Shown here: in pieces, positions 28,601 through 38,300 of the stretch
How positions within the stretch are numbered: position 1 is the first letter of the stretch
Layout: every line of letters starts with the position of its first letter
From: Spirochaetota bacterium
GTDB taxonomy: Bacteria > Spirochaetota > Brachyspiria > Brachyspirales > JACRPF01
Length of the DNA stretch: 64,000 nucleotides
Direction of reading: 5' to 3'
Assembly: GCA_016214035.1 (NCBI GenBank)
Contig: JACRPF010000020.1
Location: forward strand, 1 to 64,000
Notes under the pieces: model-generated
What the model was told of the DNA's origin: nothing
The model's database searches: none
Seen by the model: the letters and a program-made list of their open reading frames with translations, nothing else
Made by a program: the position numbers and the translations under genes

Positions 28601-29590
28601 ATGAAAACAACGACACTGATTCTGCTCTGTGCATTGCTCCTGCTCAACGCCTGCGGGAATATATCTCTCGGCGGAACGACGGCAAATCCCTTCGACGCGG
28701 TGTCATCGTGGACGAATTTCAAACCGATGGTCCCCTCCGCATCGATCAAAGTGACCGCCGGTGCGTCATACGCCGTCACTAATGCCGGCATCGGCGGCGT
28801 GACAGGATGGAACGCAACCAACGTCACGCCGCTGTCGATATTCTATGATCAGACGAATTACCTGTATCTGCTCTTCAAGACCAATGACATACCGATGATA
28901 GCCCGGTTCAGTCTGTTCAGCGGCACCTTTCAGGAGATAGTTCCGCTTTACTGCGGCACGACAACAAGCATGTATGTACCCGCGAATATCGACGCATTCG
29001 GAAGCGGCGGACTCTATCTTAAAAGCATTTGCTATTATAATCCGAAGAACGGCGTCTGTGAAACCGCATCGCTGCAGTCGATGACGACCTATTATCTGTA
29101 CAACATCTCAAATCTGAGCTACTACGAATGGTATGCGAATTCGACATTCGCGCTTGCGTATAACCCGCGCAGCATCGGCGCATTTTTGAGCGGCACCGCC
29201 GTATTTCCGGTTGCCGCATACAAAAACGCTACAGCTATCAGCATACTGAAAAGCCTGAATGGACCTGGGTTGACGAACTATATCCTTCCGGCGGGACACT
29301 TTGCACATGCGGTCTCCTGTGCCGGATCGTTTGCCTATGCGCTTGATAATGTCTCACACGCACTGTATCGGTTCTATATAACAAACGCGCGTACATCATA
29401 TTCCTATTCTGATTCCGTCCCGGGTATCTATGAAGCCGGCGGCGGCAGCATCTCCGCTGTAATACCGGATGCTTCCGCTTTTGCGGGATTCTGTGTCACC
29501 GCGGGACCGTCCGGCAAATACCTCTGGATGCTCACGACGGACAATCCGCCGTCGCTGGTCAAATACACGATTACTGAAACAGCGCAATAA
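28601..29590 (+). CDS. Lipoprotein with propeller-like repeats
   Basis: A 329-residue predicted lipoprotein. The signal peptide ends LLNAC (Cys18) and is followed by NPFD at 29-32, the same post-lipobox motif as the lipoproteins at 1220 and 32357. The body is strand-rich, with repeated aromatic-L-Y-x-hydrophobic strands (NYLYLLFK, FAYALDN, KYLWMLTTD), consistent with a degenerate beta-propeller. No enzyme motif was recognised. It is co-transcribed with the CsgG-like barrel protein. The Ser/Thr/Asn-rich composition suits a surface protein. Confidence 0.6.
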   Translation: MKTTTLILLCALLLLNACGNISLGGTTANPFDAVSSWTNFKPMVPSASIKVTAGASYAVTNAGIGGVTGWNATNVTPLSIFYDQTNYLYLLFKTNDIPMIARFSLFSGTFQEIVPLYCGTTTSMYVPANIDAFGSGGLYLKSICYYNPKNGVCETASLQSMTTYYLYNISNLSYYEWYANSTFALAYNPRSIGAFLSGTAVFPVAAYKNATAISILKSLNGPGLTNYILPAGHFAHAVSCAGSFAYALDNVSHALYRFYITNARTSYSYSDSVPGIYEAGGGSISAVIPDASAFAGFCVTAGPSGKYLWMLTTDNPPSLVKYTITETAQ

Positions 29591-29652
29591 CTCCCGAAAA
29601 CATCCGGCTACATTAGAACTGATTACGCTATATGATGAACGGTGACCGGGGA

Positions 29653-29681
29653 TTGACGGCGGACAACGCATCGGGTACACT
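29653..29681 (+). promoter_or_regulatory. Sigma-70 promoter of the aminotransferase gene
   Basis: TTGACG (29653-29658), a 17-base spacer and TACACT (29676-29681), about 47 bases before the ATG at 29729. Confidence 0.7.
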
Positions 29682-29728
29682 GCTGTCAACGGATAAGCAT
29701 CCGCCTATCATGTCCGCAGGAACCCGCA

Positions 29729-30661
29729 ATGGCACGCATTTATGACAAGGCCTTTTTCAATAACGATATCGTCCCCATCGGTGATGCATCACTCAGCATC
29801 GCAAGCTCCGCGGTGCTGTACGGACTGAGCGTTTATACCGTGTTCCCCGTCTCGGTGACGGCCGATAAAACGCTTCTGGCATTCCGTCTCGGTGACCATT
29901 ACCGTCGTCTCATCAACTCCGCGCGCATCATCGGCATCGACACCTTCGAGACGTCGTGGACCGAAGCACGTTTCCTAGACACGGTGAAAAAGGTCGTCAC
30001 CGCAAACAACGTCAGCGAGAACGTGTTCGTGCGTACCACGGTGCATGTGAACGAACTTGTTGCGGGCACGCGCTCGCGGGGACTGTCAACCGTACTCAGC
30101 ATGTTCCTCTACGAAGCAAAACCCATCGTACCGCAGGACGGCGCACGCCTGAAAACAAGCGTGTGGCGCCGCGTCCCCGATTATTCCATACCGTCGCGGG
30201 CCAAGGTGAACGGTGCGTATGTGAACTCCGTACTCGCCAAACAGGATGCCATCGACAGCGGCTACGACGACTGCATCTTTCTCGACGTCGCGGGACATGT
30301 CTGTGAATTATCCGCCGCGAACATCTTCATCGTGCGCGACGGCGTGCTGCTCACGCCCGACACGGGAGTGGATCTACTTGAAGGCATCAACCGGAAAACG
30401 GTGCTTGAGATAGCCGCAGACATGAATATCCCGGTGAAAGAACGGACGATAGACCTCACCGAACTGTATATAGCCGACGAGGTGTTTGCCGCGGGCACTT
30501 CGGCATTCATCGCGCCGGTGAAAGAGGTCGACGCCCGCATGGTGGGCAACGGGCGAATGGGTCCGATTACCGCAAAGATACGCGAAGAATGGACGCGTGC
30601 ACTTACCGGATCCGACAAAAAGTATGAACGGCTCGTTACCGCCGTGGGACACGCGGACTGA
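29729..30661 (+). CDS. Class IV (branched-chain-type) aminotransferase
   Basis: A 310-residue PLP enzyme of the IlvE/D-alanine aminotransferase/ADC lyase fold. The PLP Lys is in SRAKVNGAYVNS (Lys159). Other family elements are ELSAANIFIV, the phosphate-binding LLEGINRKTVLE, and ADEVFAAGTSAFIAPV. Branched-chain aminotransferases usually have GITR and GTAAEVTP at the last two sites, so the substrate may differ from plain valine, leucine or isoleucine. It has its own promoter and sits between two surface-protein operons without evident functional link. The 3' end is seven bases from the opposing lipoprotein gene. Confidence 0.8.
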   Translation: MARIYDKAFFNNDIVPIGDASLSIASSAVLYGLSVYTVFPVSVTADKTLLAFRLGDHYRRLINSARIIGIDTFETSWTEARFLDTVKKVVTANNVSENVFVRTTVHVNELVAGTRSRGLSTVLSMFLYEAKPIVPQDGARLKTSVWRRVPDYSIPSRAKVNGAYVNSVLAKQDAIDSGYDDCIFLDVAGHVCELSAANIFIVRDGVLLTPDTGVDLLEGINRKTVLEIAADMNIPVKERTIDLTELYIADEVFAAGTSAFIAPVKEVDARMVGNGRMGPITAKIREEWTRALTGSDKKYERLVTAVGHAD

Positions 30662-30668
30662 TTTTCCG

Positions 30669-32357
30669 CTATTGCAGTGATGTGATATCGAACATCTTTA
30701 TTTTGTATTTATCGGTTACACGCAATTTCTTGCCGTGCAGATTCACGCTGATATTACGCGGAGCACTGAATCCATATTCTCCGAGTCCCTGTTCGCCGAG
30801 CGTTGACAGGAAGGTTCCATCCTCCTTGAATATCTGCACACGGAAATTCCCCGTATCGGCAACGAATATCTTGTTATACGCAACGACAAGCGAATAGGGA
30901 TAGTTGAACTCCCCGAGCCTGCTCCCGCCGAGACCGATGATGCGCGAAAACGAACCGTCAAGTTTGTACTGGACGATGATACCGAGCGGGCGGTTGATGA
31001 GATAGAAGTAATTATCCGACGCGTAAAAGAAGTAATCCTTGATACGGTATGTATAATAGAAAAAATTCGCAAGCGCGGGTGAAGCGTTGGTGGTCACATG
31101 GCTCATGACGTCGAACGAGCCGCTGTTCAGATTGATGCCCTGCACGCTCGTAAATGCGAAATTCTGGGCCTCCGCATTGCCGGTGTGCTGCAGCCGGTGA
31201 ATCTCCTGCCAGCCGGATGCCATCGAGAATGCATAATAAGAAGCTGAGTTCTTCGTGAAAATTGACCCATACGGAAATATCGTGGATATCCCCGTCGGCG
31301 TTGCGCTTCTCAGAGATAATCCGTTGCTTACTTTCAGGAATGAGATGAGATTCGTCGGCTGACGGTTCGTAGCCACCGCATCTGCGTTGTATGCCGCAAA
31401 TTTTTCCGATACCGTCCGATCGAATGACTTACCGTTGCGGTATATCATCGGAATGGATATGTAGCAGTTCGTGACAATCGTCGCCCCGAAGCTGTTATAC
31501 TGATATGTCAGTACCAGGGTATTATTCGTCATATATCCGTCAATGTCTTTCTGCTCGACCAGAAGCATGTTGATGATCTCTTTCCCGTACAGGTGCCCCT
31601 GATTGATGTAATTATAACTGTCAAGACTCCCGAGACCGCCGACGGATGTATTCGTAATGAGGCTTGGATCATACTCACGCATGATCGTATTGAACTTTGT
31701 CATCTCTCCGTTATAAAGTTCAACACCGGACAGCTGCAGCAGCCGCTGTATGCTGTTGCCGGTATGCGCGACTTTGTCATGACGGTCCAGCCGCCAGAGG
31801 TTATCTTTTCCGTAGCCGTATCCTTCCGTCGGTTCGGAACCGAAATAGTCGGCAATAAAATAATTTTCAAGTATCGTTGAGTTTTCTGAAAAATACACGA
31901 TATTGCGTATCTCGCCGATATTCATGAGCGCGGCATCATCACGCATGTATTCCATCTCGATATACCGCGGCGAGGTCATGGCTGAGAATTCATTGGTAAG
32001 CACCGCGCCGCGTTTCGTCGTCGCCAGTATGCGGTAGGTATATACGGTGCCGGCGTTGAGTCCGGCATCACGATAGGTGGTCGTATTCGCCTCGGTCACG
32101 GTGTGTATCGTCGCAAGCGAGGAAGTGCTGGCGCCGCGCTGTATGATATACGATGCGAAGTATTCGCCGTCGTACCGGTTCCATTTGAAGGATATCTCGT
32201 CGAACTTGATGCCGGTTACGGACAATGCCGCAGCGGAGACCAGCGTGTTCGTCTTAAGCTCATATGCGGCCGCCGGGTCGTACGGATTCGTCCGGTTGCG
32301 TGTGCAGGAAACGGAAACGATGACAAGCGCAGAGAAAATCAGTATGATGTGTTTCAT
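30669..32357 (-). CDS. Lipoprotein with fibronectin III-like domain and C-terminal NHL propeller segment
   Basis: A 562-residue predicted lipoprotein. The signal peptide ends VSVSC (Cys18), followed by NPYDP at 24-28. Residues about 40-130 look like a fibronectin type III domain (FKWNRYDGEYFASYIIQRG and YTYRILATT). The C-terminal 120 residues carry NHL-type repeats: GGSRLGEFNYPYSLVV, IFVADTGNFRVQIF and LGEYGFSAPRNISV. The ATG at 32357 is preferred to 32396, which would overlap the upstream gene and lack the signal start. It follows the CsgG-like gene by 14 bases and is the third copy of the pair. Confidence 0.7.
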   Translation of the reverse strand: MKHIILIFSALVIVSVSCTRNRTNPYDPAAAYELKTNTLVSAAALSVTGIKFDEISFKWNRYDGEYFASYIIQRGASTSSLATIHTVTEANTTTYRDAGLNAGTVYTYRILATTKRGAVLTNEFSAMTSPRYIEMEYMRDDAALMNIGEIRNIVYFSENSTILENYFIADYFGSEPTEGYGYGKDNLWRLDRHDKVAHTGNSIQRLLQLSGVELYNGEMTKFNTIMREYDPSLITNTSVGGLGSLDSYNYINQGHLYGKEIINMLLVEQKDIDGYMTNNTLVLTYQYNSFGATIVTNCYISIPMIYRNGKSFDRTVSEKFAAYNADAVATNRQPTNLISFLKVSNGLSLRSATPTGISTIFPYGSIFTKNSASYYAFSMASGWQEIHRLQHTGNAEAQNFAFTSVQGINLNSGSFDVMSHVTTNASPALANFFYYTYRIKDYFFYASDNYFYLINRPLGIIVQYKLDGSFSRIIGLGGSRLGEFNYPYSLVVAYNKIFVADTGNFRVQIFKEDGTFLSTLGEQGLGEYGFSAPRNISVNLHGKKLRVTDKYKIKMFDITSLQ

Positions 32358-32371
32358 CGATATACCCCCGG

Positions 32372-33382
32372 TTAATAGGTGAATGAGAACGAGCATGCAA
32401 CGGCCGGTGCGCCGTTACGGAATTCGGGGTACAAGGCAAAGCCGGATGCCGGCACTCCGAATGCCACTTCCCGCTGCGCACGTTCTATATCGCCGGATAT
32501 CATGCCGGCGACAACGACAGCCTGCGTCACCGAATAGAGCCACACGGTGCCGTAGGTGATAAGCCCGATAAGTGCCACCGTATCGGCGGCGGTGGTGGCA
32601 GCGTACAGGTCACGCGCCTTCGCCTGATTGGCGGCGAGGTCGGCCGCGGACCAGGTAAGATAATTGTTATACTCGTTGTATGAATATTGCGCGAAAATAG
32701 CCGCGCCCGCCGCGGTGAGTGCCGAGGCGATGAACGTTGAAAGGCAGACCGTACCGTTGACGGGGTCGTCGTTGTAGAACTGGCCCCACCCGGGCACGAG
32801 CGCGGACTGGAATCCGGCGATGACCGGATATTTGCGCTGCGTGAAAAGGAGCGTGGCCATGCTGTTGAGCTTGCTCACGGCGAACTCAACCTTCTCGGTC
32901 ACGATGACAGCGCCGGTCTCCACATCCACAAGCCGCGCGGTGATGATGTAATTCCCTTCCACCTCGGCGATGGACCCGGCGAGAAAGCAGTTCGCCGATA
33001 TGAAACGCCCCGCCTCGAGCGCGGTCTCCCTGCTCGCAAGCCCCGTCATCGAGAGCTCGAGTTCCTTCATCGCCTTATCGATGTTCTCCCGGTCGATGAC
33101 ATTGAACGTTCCGGTCTTTTTTATCTCCACGGCCAGCAGCGACGCTATGACCTCATTGATGCGGTTCTCCTCTGCCTTTTTACCGGAGGCGCTGAACGGG
33201 AACACCGCAATGGCGTTTCGGTAGCGGTCCTTCGCCTGCTGGCTGAACGACACCGCTATCTTTTTCGCGAGCGATTCGACGCCGAGTGTCACCATTGATT
33301 TTGATTTTGCGGTTCCTGAAACGGACTGGGCGGACATGAGACAGGGAATACCGATGAGGAGCAGTGCACAGAATCGACGCAT
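32372..33382 (-). CDS. CsgG-like secreted protein with membrane helices (DUF5683-like tail)
   Basis: A 336-residue exported protein. After the signal peptide (about 1-19) a CsgG-like domain spans about 55-175 (NAIAVFPFSASGKK, FNVIDRENIDKAMKELELS, SANCFLAGSIAEVEGNYII). It lacks the two cysteines present in its paralogues at 239 and 27181. Then comes LVPGWGQFYNDDPVNG, the entry of DUF5683-like segments, with about three hydrophobic helices, and an aromatic C-terminus (FSFTY). GGAG precedes the ATG. It is the upstream partner of the fibronectin/NHL lipoprotein. Confidence 0.65.
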   Translation of the reverse strand: MRRFCALLLIGIPCLMSAQSVSGTAKSKSMVTLGVESLAKKIAVSFSQQAKDRYRNAIAVFPFSASGKKAEENRINEVIASLLAVEIKKTGTFNVIDRENIDKAMKELELSMTGLASRETALEAGRFISANCFLAGSIAEVEGNYIITARLVDVETGAVIVTEKVEFAVSKLNSMATLLFTQRKYPVIAGFQSALVPGWGQFYNDDPVNGTVCLSTFIASALTAAGAAIFAQYSYNEYNNYLTWSAADLAANQAKARDLYAATTAADTVALIGLITYGTVWLYSVTQAVVVAGMISGDIERAQREVAFGVPASGFALYPEFRNGAPAVACSFSFTY

Positions 33383-33410
33383 AGATAACTCCGTGTGTAT
33401 CGTTTATTGC

Positions 33411-33438
33411 ATCATAGCTTATATCTATTTGATGTCAA
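33411..33438 (-). promoter_or_regulatory. Sigma-70 promoter of the third CsgG-like/lipoprotein pair
   Basis: On the minus strand TTGACA (33438-33433), a 16-base spacer and TATGAT (33416-33411), about 29 bases before the ATG at 33382. Confidence 0.7.
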
Positions 33439-33604
33439 TAATCATAGCGCGGGAACTATCCCGCAGCCCAGACCAGGAAATACAAACCCATCGGGACGAT
33501 TTCCTCCATGTCTTTCACGTTTTCCTCCATATGAAATATCCCGCATCATGAGTAGTATAAAGCACGCCGCACGTTCAGGCGAATACCCGTGTAAGGACCG
33601 CATC

Positions 33605-34468
33605 ATGCGCTTTTCCATCTTCACCGTAAGCCTTCCCGATTACTCCCCCGAAGAAGCCCTCAAAGAGATGAAGGCCGCCGGATATGAAGGCGTTGAATGG
33701 CGCGTTACCGATCAGAAACCGTCCGCCGACGGTAAGCCGTCGTTCTGGGCGGGCAACCGCTGCACGTGGCCGCTCGCAAGCTTCGTCGAGGATGCGCCGC
33801 GTATCCGCGCGATGACGGAAGCCGCCGGTCTTGCGATGCCGTCGGTGGGAACCTACGTTTCCTGCGAAGATCTCGCATCCGTTGAACGCGCGATGCAGGG
33901 TGCCGTGAAACTCGGCGCACCGATGCTCCGCGTGGGCGTTCCCGGCTATGACGGCAAAGCGGCATATCTCCCCATCGTGGACCGTGCCGTGGGGGCGTAC
34001 CGCGAGGTGGAAGCTATGGCAAAGCGCATCGGCATTCGGGCATGCATAGAGATGCACATGAATACCATCACGTCATCGGCAAGTTCTGCGGCCGCGTTCG
34101 TACGTCATTTCGACCCGAAGTATGTGGGCGTTATCCATGACTCGGGCAACATGGTATATGAAGGCTTTGAACAGTACCGCATGGGGCTTGAGATACTGGG
34201 ACCGTATCTGGCGCATGTTCATTTCAAGAATGCATGCTGGCAGAATGCCGGAACCCGTCCTGACGGTTCAGCCGACTGGAAATCTGTCGCCGCACCGTTC
34301 AAAAAAGGAAGCGCAAATCTCGCAGCGCTCATGACGGCGCTCAAGGCCGTGGGTTATGACGGATGGATGTCGTTCGAGGATTTCTCAACCGAGGAACCGC
34401 TTGTCGACCGTATACGCGGGAATATTGCGTTCGTAAAAGAAGTGTATAAGACGGTCTCGGCTTCGTAG
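33605..34468 (+). CDS. Xylose isomerase-like TIM-barrel protein (sugar phosphate isomerase/epimerase family)
   Basis: A 287-residue TIM-barrel protein of the AP endonuclease 2/xylose isomerase-like family (Pfam AP_endonuc_2). Characteristic points are YEGVEWRV near the first strands, RACIEMHMNTI, YVGVIHDSGNM and LAHVHFKNA, which supply the usual Glu, His and Asp metal ligands, then WMSFEDFST. AAGGA at 33593-33597 fixes the ATG at 33605, although the frame is open back to 33395. It likely isomerises or epimerises a sugar or polyol. The gene is monocistronic, and a 54-base palindrome starts nine bases after the stop. Confidence 0.8.
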   Translation: MRFSIFTVSLPDYSPEEALKEMKAAGYEGVEWRVTDQKPSADGKPSFWAGNRCTWPLASFVEDAPRIRAMTEAAGLAMPSVGTYVSCEDLASVERAMQGAVKLGAPMLRVGVPGYDGKAAYLPIVDRAVGAYREVEAMAKRIGIRACIEMHMNTITSSASSAAAFVRHFDPKYVGVIHDSGNMVYEGFEQYRMGLEILGPYLAHVHFKNACWQNAGTRPDGSADWKSVAAPFKKGSANLAALMTALKAVGYDGWMSFEDFSTEEPLVDRIRGNIAFVKEVYKTVSAS

Positions 34469-34476
34469 ACAGCACA

Positions 34477-34530
34477 GGACAGCCAGGATAGGACAGCGGG
34501 GCATGCCCCGCTGTCCTATCCTGGCTGTCC
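34477..34530. repeat. Perfect 54-bp palindrome
   Basis: The two 27-base halves are exact reverse complements with no spacer. The centre reads GCGGGGCATGCCCCGC. It lies between the convergent isomerase-like gene and the small helical protein gene. There is no T-tract on either side, so a simple intrinsic terminator does not explain it well. Confidence 0.95.
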
Positions 34531-34539
34531 GTTTCACCA

Positions 34540-34905
34540 TCATGCCGTATCCGCATCACCGCGGGCTTTTTTAGCCCGGCGGTTGACGGCACTGCGGAGA
34601 CGTGAGGCCTGTATCGAGGCTTCGTTCCTGTTCCCGAGCGTACCCATCACCGCATTGAGCATGGACGACGCCTCCACATACGCCCCGTCAAGGGCCGCAA
34701 CCGACATCGCGGTCATCTCGCGCATCCGGGCCTTTTGAGCCTGCTGCTCGGCATTGACCTTGAGCGCGTTGGTTGTTACCGAACGCAGACGTGCATGCCA
34801 GCCGTCGATGTTCACGCCCCTTTCAGCAAGCTCGTTTCTGTTTTGTGCGAGGAGTTCGATGACTCCTTCACAGAATCCTATCGTCTCAATCGTTGTGTGT
34901 GCCAT
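34540..34905 (-). CDS. Small all-helical cytoplasmic protein of unknown function
   Basis: A 121-residue protein with no signal peptide or membrane helix. It is predicted entirely helical: ELLAQNRNELAERGVNIDGW, an Ala/Gln/Lys-rich coiled-coil middle, and an Arg/Lys-rich tail (RRAKKARGD) that could bind nucleic acid. I do not recognise a named family. The ATG at 34905 has a strong AAGGAGGTG site; the frame to 35010 is too long. Its 5' flank carries the phased 21-bp tandem array and its 3' flank the 54-bp palindrome, so it may act on those repeats; that is inference only. Confidence 0.65.
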   Translation of the reverse strand: MAHTTIETIGFCEGVIELLAQNRNELAERGVNIDGWHARLRSVTTNALKVNAEQQAQKARMREMTAMSVAALDGAYVEASSMLNAVMGTLGNRNEASIQASRLRSAVNRRAKKARGDADTA

Positions 34906-35012
34906 AAAGCACCTCCTTATTTTATTTGTAGGCTCCACGGTCCATCCCCCGGCGCGCTTCGGTGTCTGTCCGGCGGTGCTTACGATATCGTATACGAAAA
35001 GGTGTTGCATTG

Positions 35013-35328
35013 CCGCAAGTGCAGAATATTATTTTCTGCATGCAGAAGTTTTATTTCTGCATACCGCGGGATCATTTCCGCACTCAGATGGGATCCATCT
35101 GCATGTATCGCTCATCATTCCAGACTCAGATGATGATGCGCCGCATACGGAGGAAAGGTATCTGCATGCAGCGGCCGGTATTCCGAATTCAGAAGGACTA
35201 TCGCGGCATGTATCGGCGGGTATTCCGCATTCGGCGGTTTTGTTTCCGGGTGCAGCGCAGGTTCTGCGGCGTTCAGCGGGAATACTGCGGTAGATGTCGG
35301 GAACAATTCGAAATGTATCGGGACGAGG
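35013..35328. repeat. Phased degenerate 21-bp tandem array, 14-15 units
   Basis: From 35035 to 35328 fourteen consecutive 21-base units can be written with no insertion or deletion, and a fifteenth 22-base unit precedes at 35013-35034. A loose consensus opens TCYGCATKYAGMGG. GCA at unit positions 4-6 recurs in units 1-4, 6, 7, 9 and 10. Read on the minus strand each unit gives a heptad ending Cys-Arg or Cys-Gly. The units are diverged but the spacing is exact. The array lies 108 bases upstream of the small helical gene. Confidence 0.8.
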
Positions 35329-35353
35329 CAACAGTAAGCGGAAGGGAACATAC

Positions 35354-35395
35354 ACCTCGGAGAACAAGGGGCTGAAGCCCCTTGTTCTCTGAGGT
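35354..35395 (-). terminator. Long hairpin after the GH39-like gene
   Basis: A 14-pair perfect stem (35360-35373 with 35376-35389) with a two-base loop, extended by ACCTC/GAGGT after one mismatch. It lies three bases beyond the stop of the minus-strand GH39-like gene. There is no clear U-tract, so it may serve in transcript protection as much as termination. Confidence 0.55.
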
Positions 35396-35397
35396 TA

Positions 35398-38300
35398 TTA
35401 CTCCAGTTTCAGCGTACCGAAATAGTAACATCCGCCGCCGTCGCCGATACCGCCTGCCCACTCGAGCCAGCCCTTTCTGCCGGCGCCGTCATTGTCGTTG
35501 ACGGCGAATGAGAATGCCATCTCTTTTCCCGCGGCAGCCTGGAACACGGGCGATATGGCATACGACGGAATTTTTATCTCATACACCGTGACATTTCCAC
35601 GGCGAAGTACCGTTGCCTCAACACCCTGCGGACGGGCGCCTGCGGTGTAGGAAGGCACGATATCGGCTGACGGGATGACGCTGTGCCGGAACACGAGCGG
35701 TTTGCCGTTCACCCGGCCGATGCAGAATTGCGCGTGTGACTGCCCATCGCTTGTGCTGTCCGGATTGAAATCGAGCTGGAGACTGTCGTCATTCCACATA
35801 CCGGAAACACTCCCGCCGGCCGCGCTGTCGATATCGTCCTCGACCTCTGCCGCGATGATGATATCCTCACCCGAACGGCGTACCCATACCTTGGCGCTGA
35901 TGTCGGCGTCGTTCTTATAGTCCTTCATCTTAACGCCCGCTCCGCCGCTGAGCTTTATCGGCTCGCCGCCCCGGTATTTATTCATGTCGCCGTCTATCGT
36001 TATTGATCCGGCTACAGGTGCGGAAGCGCGGAACAGCATGCGGTTGACGGGTACCGCGGGGTTGATGCGCATCATGGAAAAATCGGCAAGTTCGAACCAG
36101 CCCTGCGACTTGTAGAACAGCGGGTTGAGCTTCATCGATACGATGTCATCGGGTATCGTGATCTTTCTTCCATATGATATCCAGTCCCCGGCAAGTTTAC
36201 CCGAGAAGAACTGCGTGTCGCGCGACTGCATCTTCCCCGACGCAAGTAAATATTCTCCATGCGTGAAGAACGTCCCCTCGCCGCGCATCCTGAGTGATAC
36301 GAAATAGCTCTTTCCCGGCAGCACCGTTATCGGTTTTTTGAGTGAGTAGCCGCCGATGGATGACGGTTCGCTGAAGGTGATCTTTACGGTCGGCTTGCCG
36401 TTGTATCCTTCAGGGACTATCTCCTTTTTGCCGTTGCCCCAGACGCTCCAATTTTCATCGGAGAGCGGATTATCGCCCAGAACGTTGCGCCAGAGCGGAT
36501 TATCCGAGAACAGCACCGGGATGTTCCGGTAGATGCGGAAACTTTTCTGCGGGGCTTTACCGGTAAGTTCGGCGCTGATGCCGAGGAGATAATTCCCGAA
36601 TGCCGCTGAGGAGTTGATGGGCAGATCGAGCTGATACGTCGTCTCCGGTTCTTTGAGCGGAAGCGATATGTCATGCTCTTTTTTTTCACCGAGGTCCGCA
36701 GCGATCTTCACCCTGGCGTCCGAAAAGACGCCGTTGTTCTTTATTTTTACGACGGCACGCAGCGTGTCTTTTGCGGTGACATCGAGTTCAGCGGGGCTCA
36801 CCGCCAGACATTCCTGCAGTTCGAGTGCGCGGAGATCGGCACCGATGACCATGACCGGATGCATATCGAGCGCAAGGTCAAGCACGCCGTCGACGGTGGC
36901 CACCGTCCGTGCATTGTCCATCATATCCACGATCGTAACGGAACTTTTACCCGTGGTGATCTTCACCTGTTTCGTCTCCGCAGCAGACTTATTGAACAGG
37001 AACAGTACGTTATCGCCGCCATTCTCTTTGATACGCTCCGGATTCGTGTAGCGGTAGATGAACGCCTCTACATCCGGGCCGCTGAGGTCGATCGTCTTAT
37101 AATACTCAGCTCCGGTTGTCCGGTTCACCAGTGTCTTCAAACTGAAGAACGTATATTTCGGCGTGTTATCAGGATGCACCATGCCGAAGAGACGCTCCGT
37201 GCGTGAGCAGATGAGAAACTCGTAATTCCTCACGATGCGGTTGGCATTGCCGTAGACGAGGTTGCGCGGATACACGCACGCCGACTTTTTTTTGAGCTCC
37301 TCGGTGGCTTCACCGAAGCCGTCGCGGAGACCGGACTTGGCCTCATTGCATTGCAGTCCCTTGCCCCTGCCCGTTTTGTCCAGAAATCGATTGATGACCT
37401 CAAGCCGGTCGTCACGCCAGTAGTGGTCGGCGGGATAGTCGATGTATTTCCCGATACCGAGATCATAGAGCTTCTGACAGAAATCAAGCTGACGCGCCCA
37501 TACGCTTTCGGCGACGATGTTTATCTTCGGATCAACCGATCGCACCGCTTCGCTTGCGGTCTTCACCAGATTAAAATAATCCTCAGCATTGCCTTTGTTC
37601 CAGAAAAGCGAGAATTCCGACGGTTCATTCCATACTTCAAACTCGGTTATCTTTCCTTTGTATCTGCGGGCGACGTCGGTACACACGCGACGCCATTCGT
37701 TCATATCAGGCACGCTGTAGTGTCCGGCCCAGATATACTGTTTGTCAGGATACATCTGCTTGGCCATCCATTCCGGCGTGGAGAGGAGACACAGCTGGAG
37801 CCGAATGCCGAGTTCAGATTCTTTATTGATAAGCTCGTCCCAGAAATCCCAGCGGTACTCGCCCTTGTTCTTCTCGAGCCACGCCCAGCGCAGCGAATGA
37901 TACCGCTCGTGATAGATCTGGAGTATGCCGCGGAACGCGCGGTAGTTCGCAAGCTTTTCGCGCAGGTCGTCGATATCATCGTCCTTATAGGGGTCGAATC
38001 CGGTGGGGTCTATGCCGCAGATGCCGAGGAAGGCCTGATCCTTTTCTTTTTCGGTAACCGGAGCGATCTCCCGAACCGCGCCCATGCGGAGCATCACATT
38101 GGTAAGTCCCATCTGAAGCTTCACCGGTTTGCCGTTCTCGGTGAGCGATGCGAACGCATTGATGCTGCCGCACACATTCTCCGGCATATCGATATCGATG
38201 CGCGCATGACCATCGGGGTCTATGGTGCAGTCAGCTTTTTTCTCACCAAGCGTCTTGCCGAAGAAATCCACGAGCGAGACCGTTGCCTGATACACGGCAT

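Larger units (their letters stand above)
34906..35397. other. Gene-poor gap holding the tandem array and hairpin
   Basis: These 492 bases lie between the small helical gene and the 3' end of the GH39-like gene. They hold the 21-bp array (35013-35328) and a long hairpin (35354-35395). Frames stay open across the array in several registers because the period is divisible by three, but none has a convincing start signal. Confidence 0.6.

Noticed and set aside
35013-35328. CRISPR array
   Set aside because: Units are contiguous and diverged with no unique spacers between identical repeats, and no cas gene is nearby.
34962-35375. Protein-coding gene across the 21-bp array
   Set aside because: Frames stay open on both strands only because the repeat length is a multiple of three; no convincing ribosome site or family similarity was seen, so I left it as a repeat.
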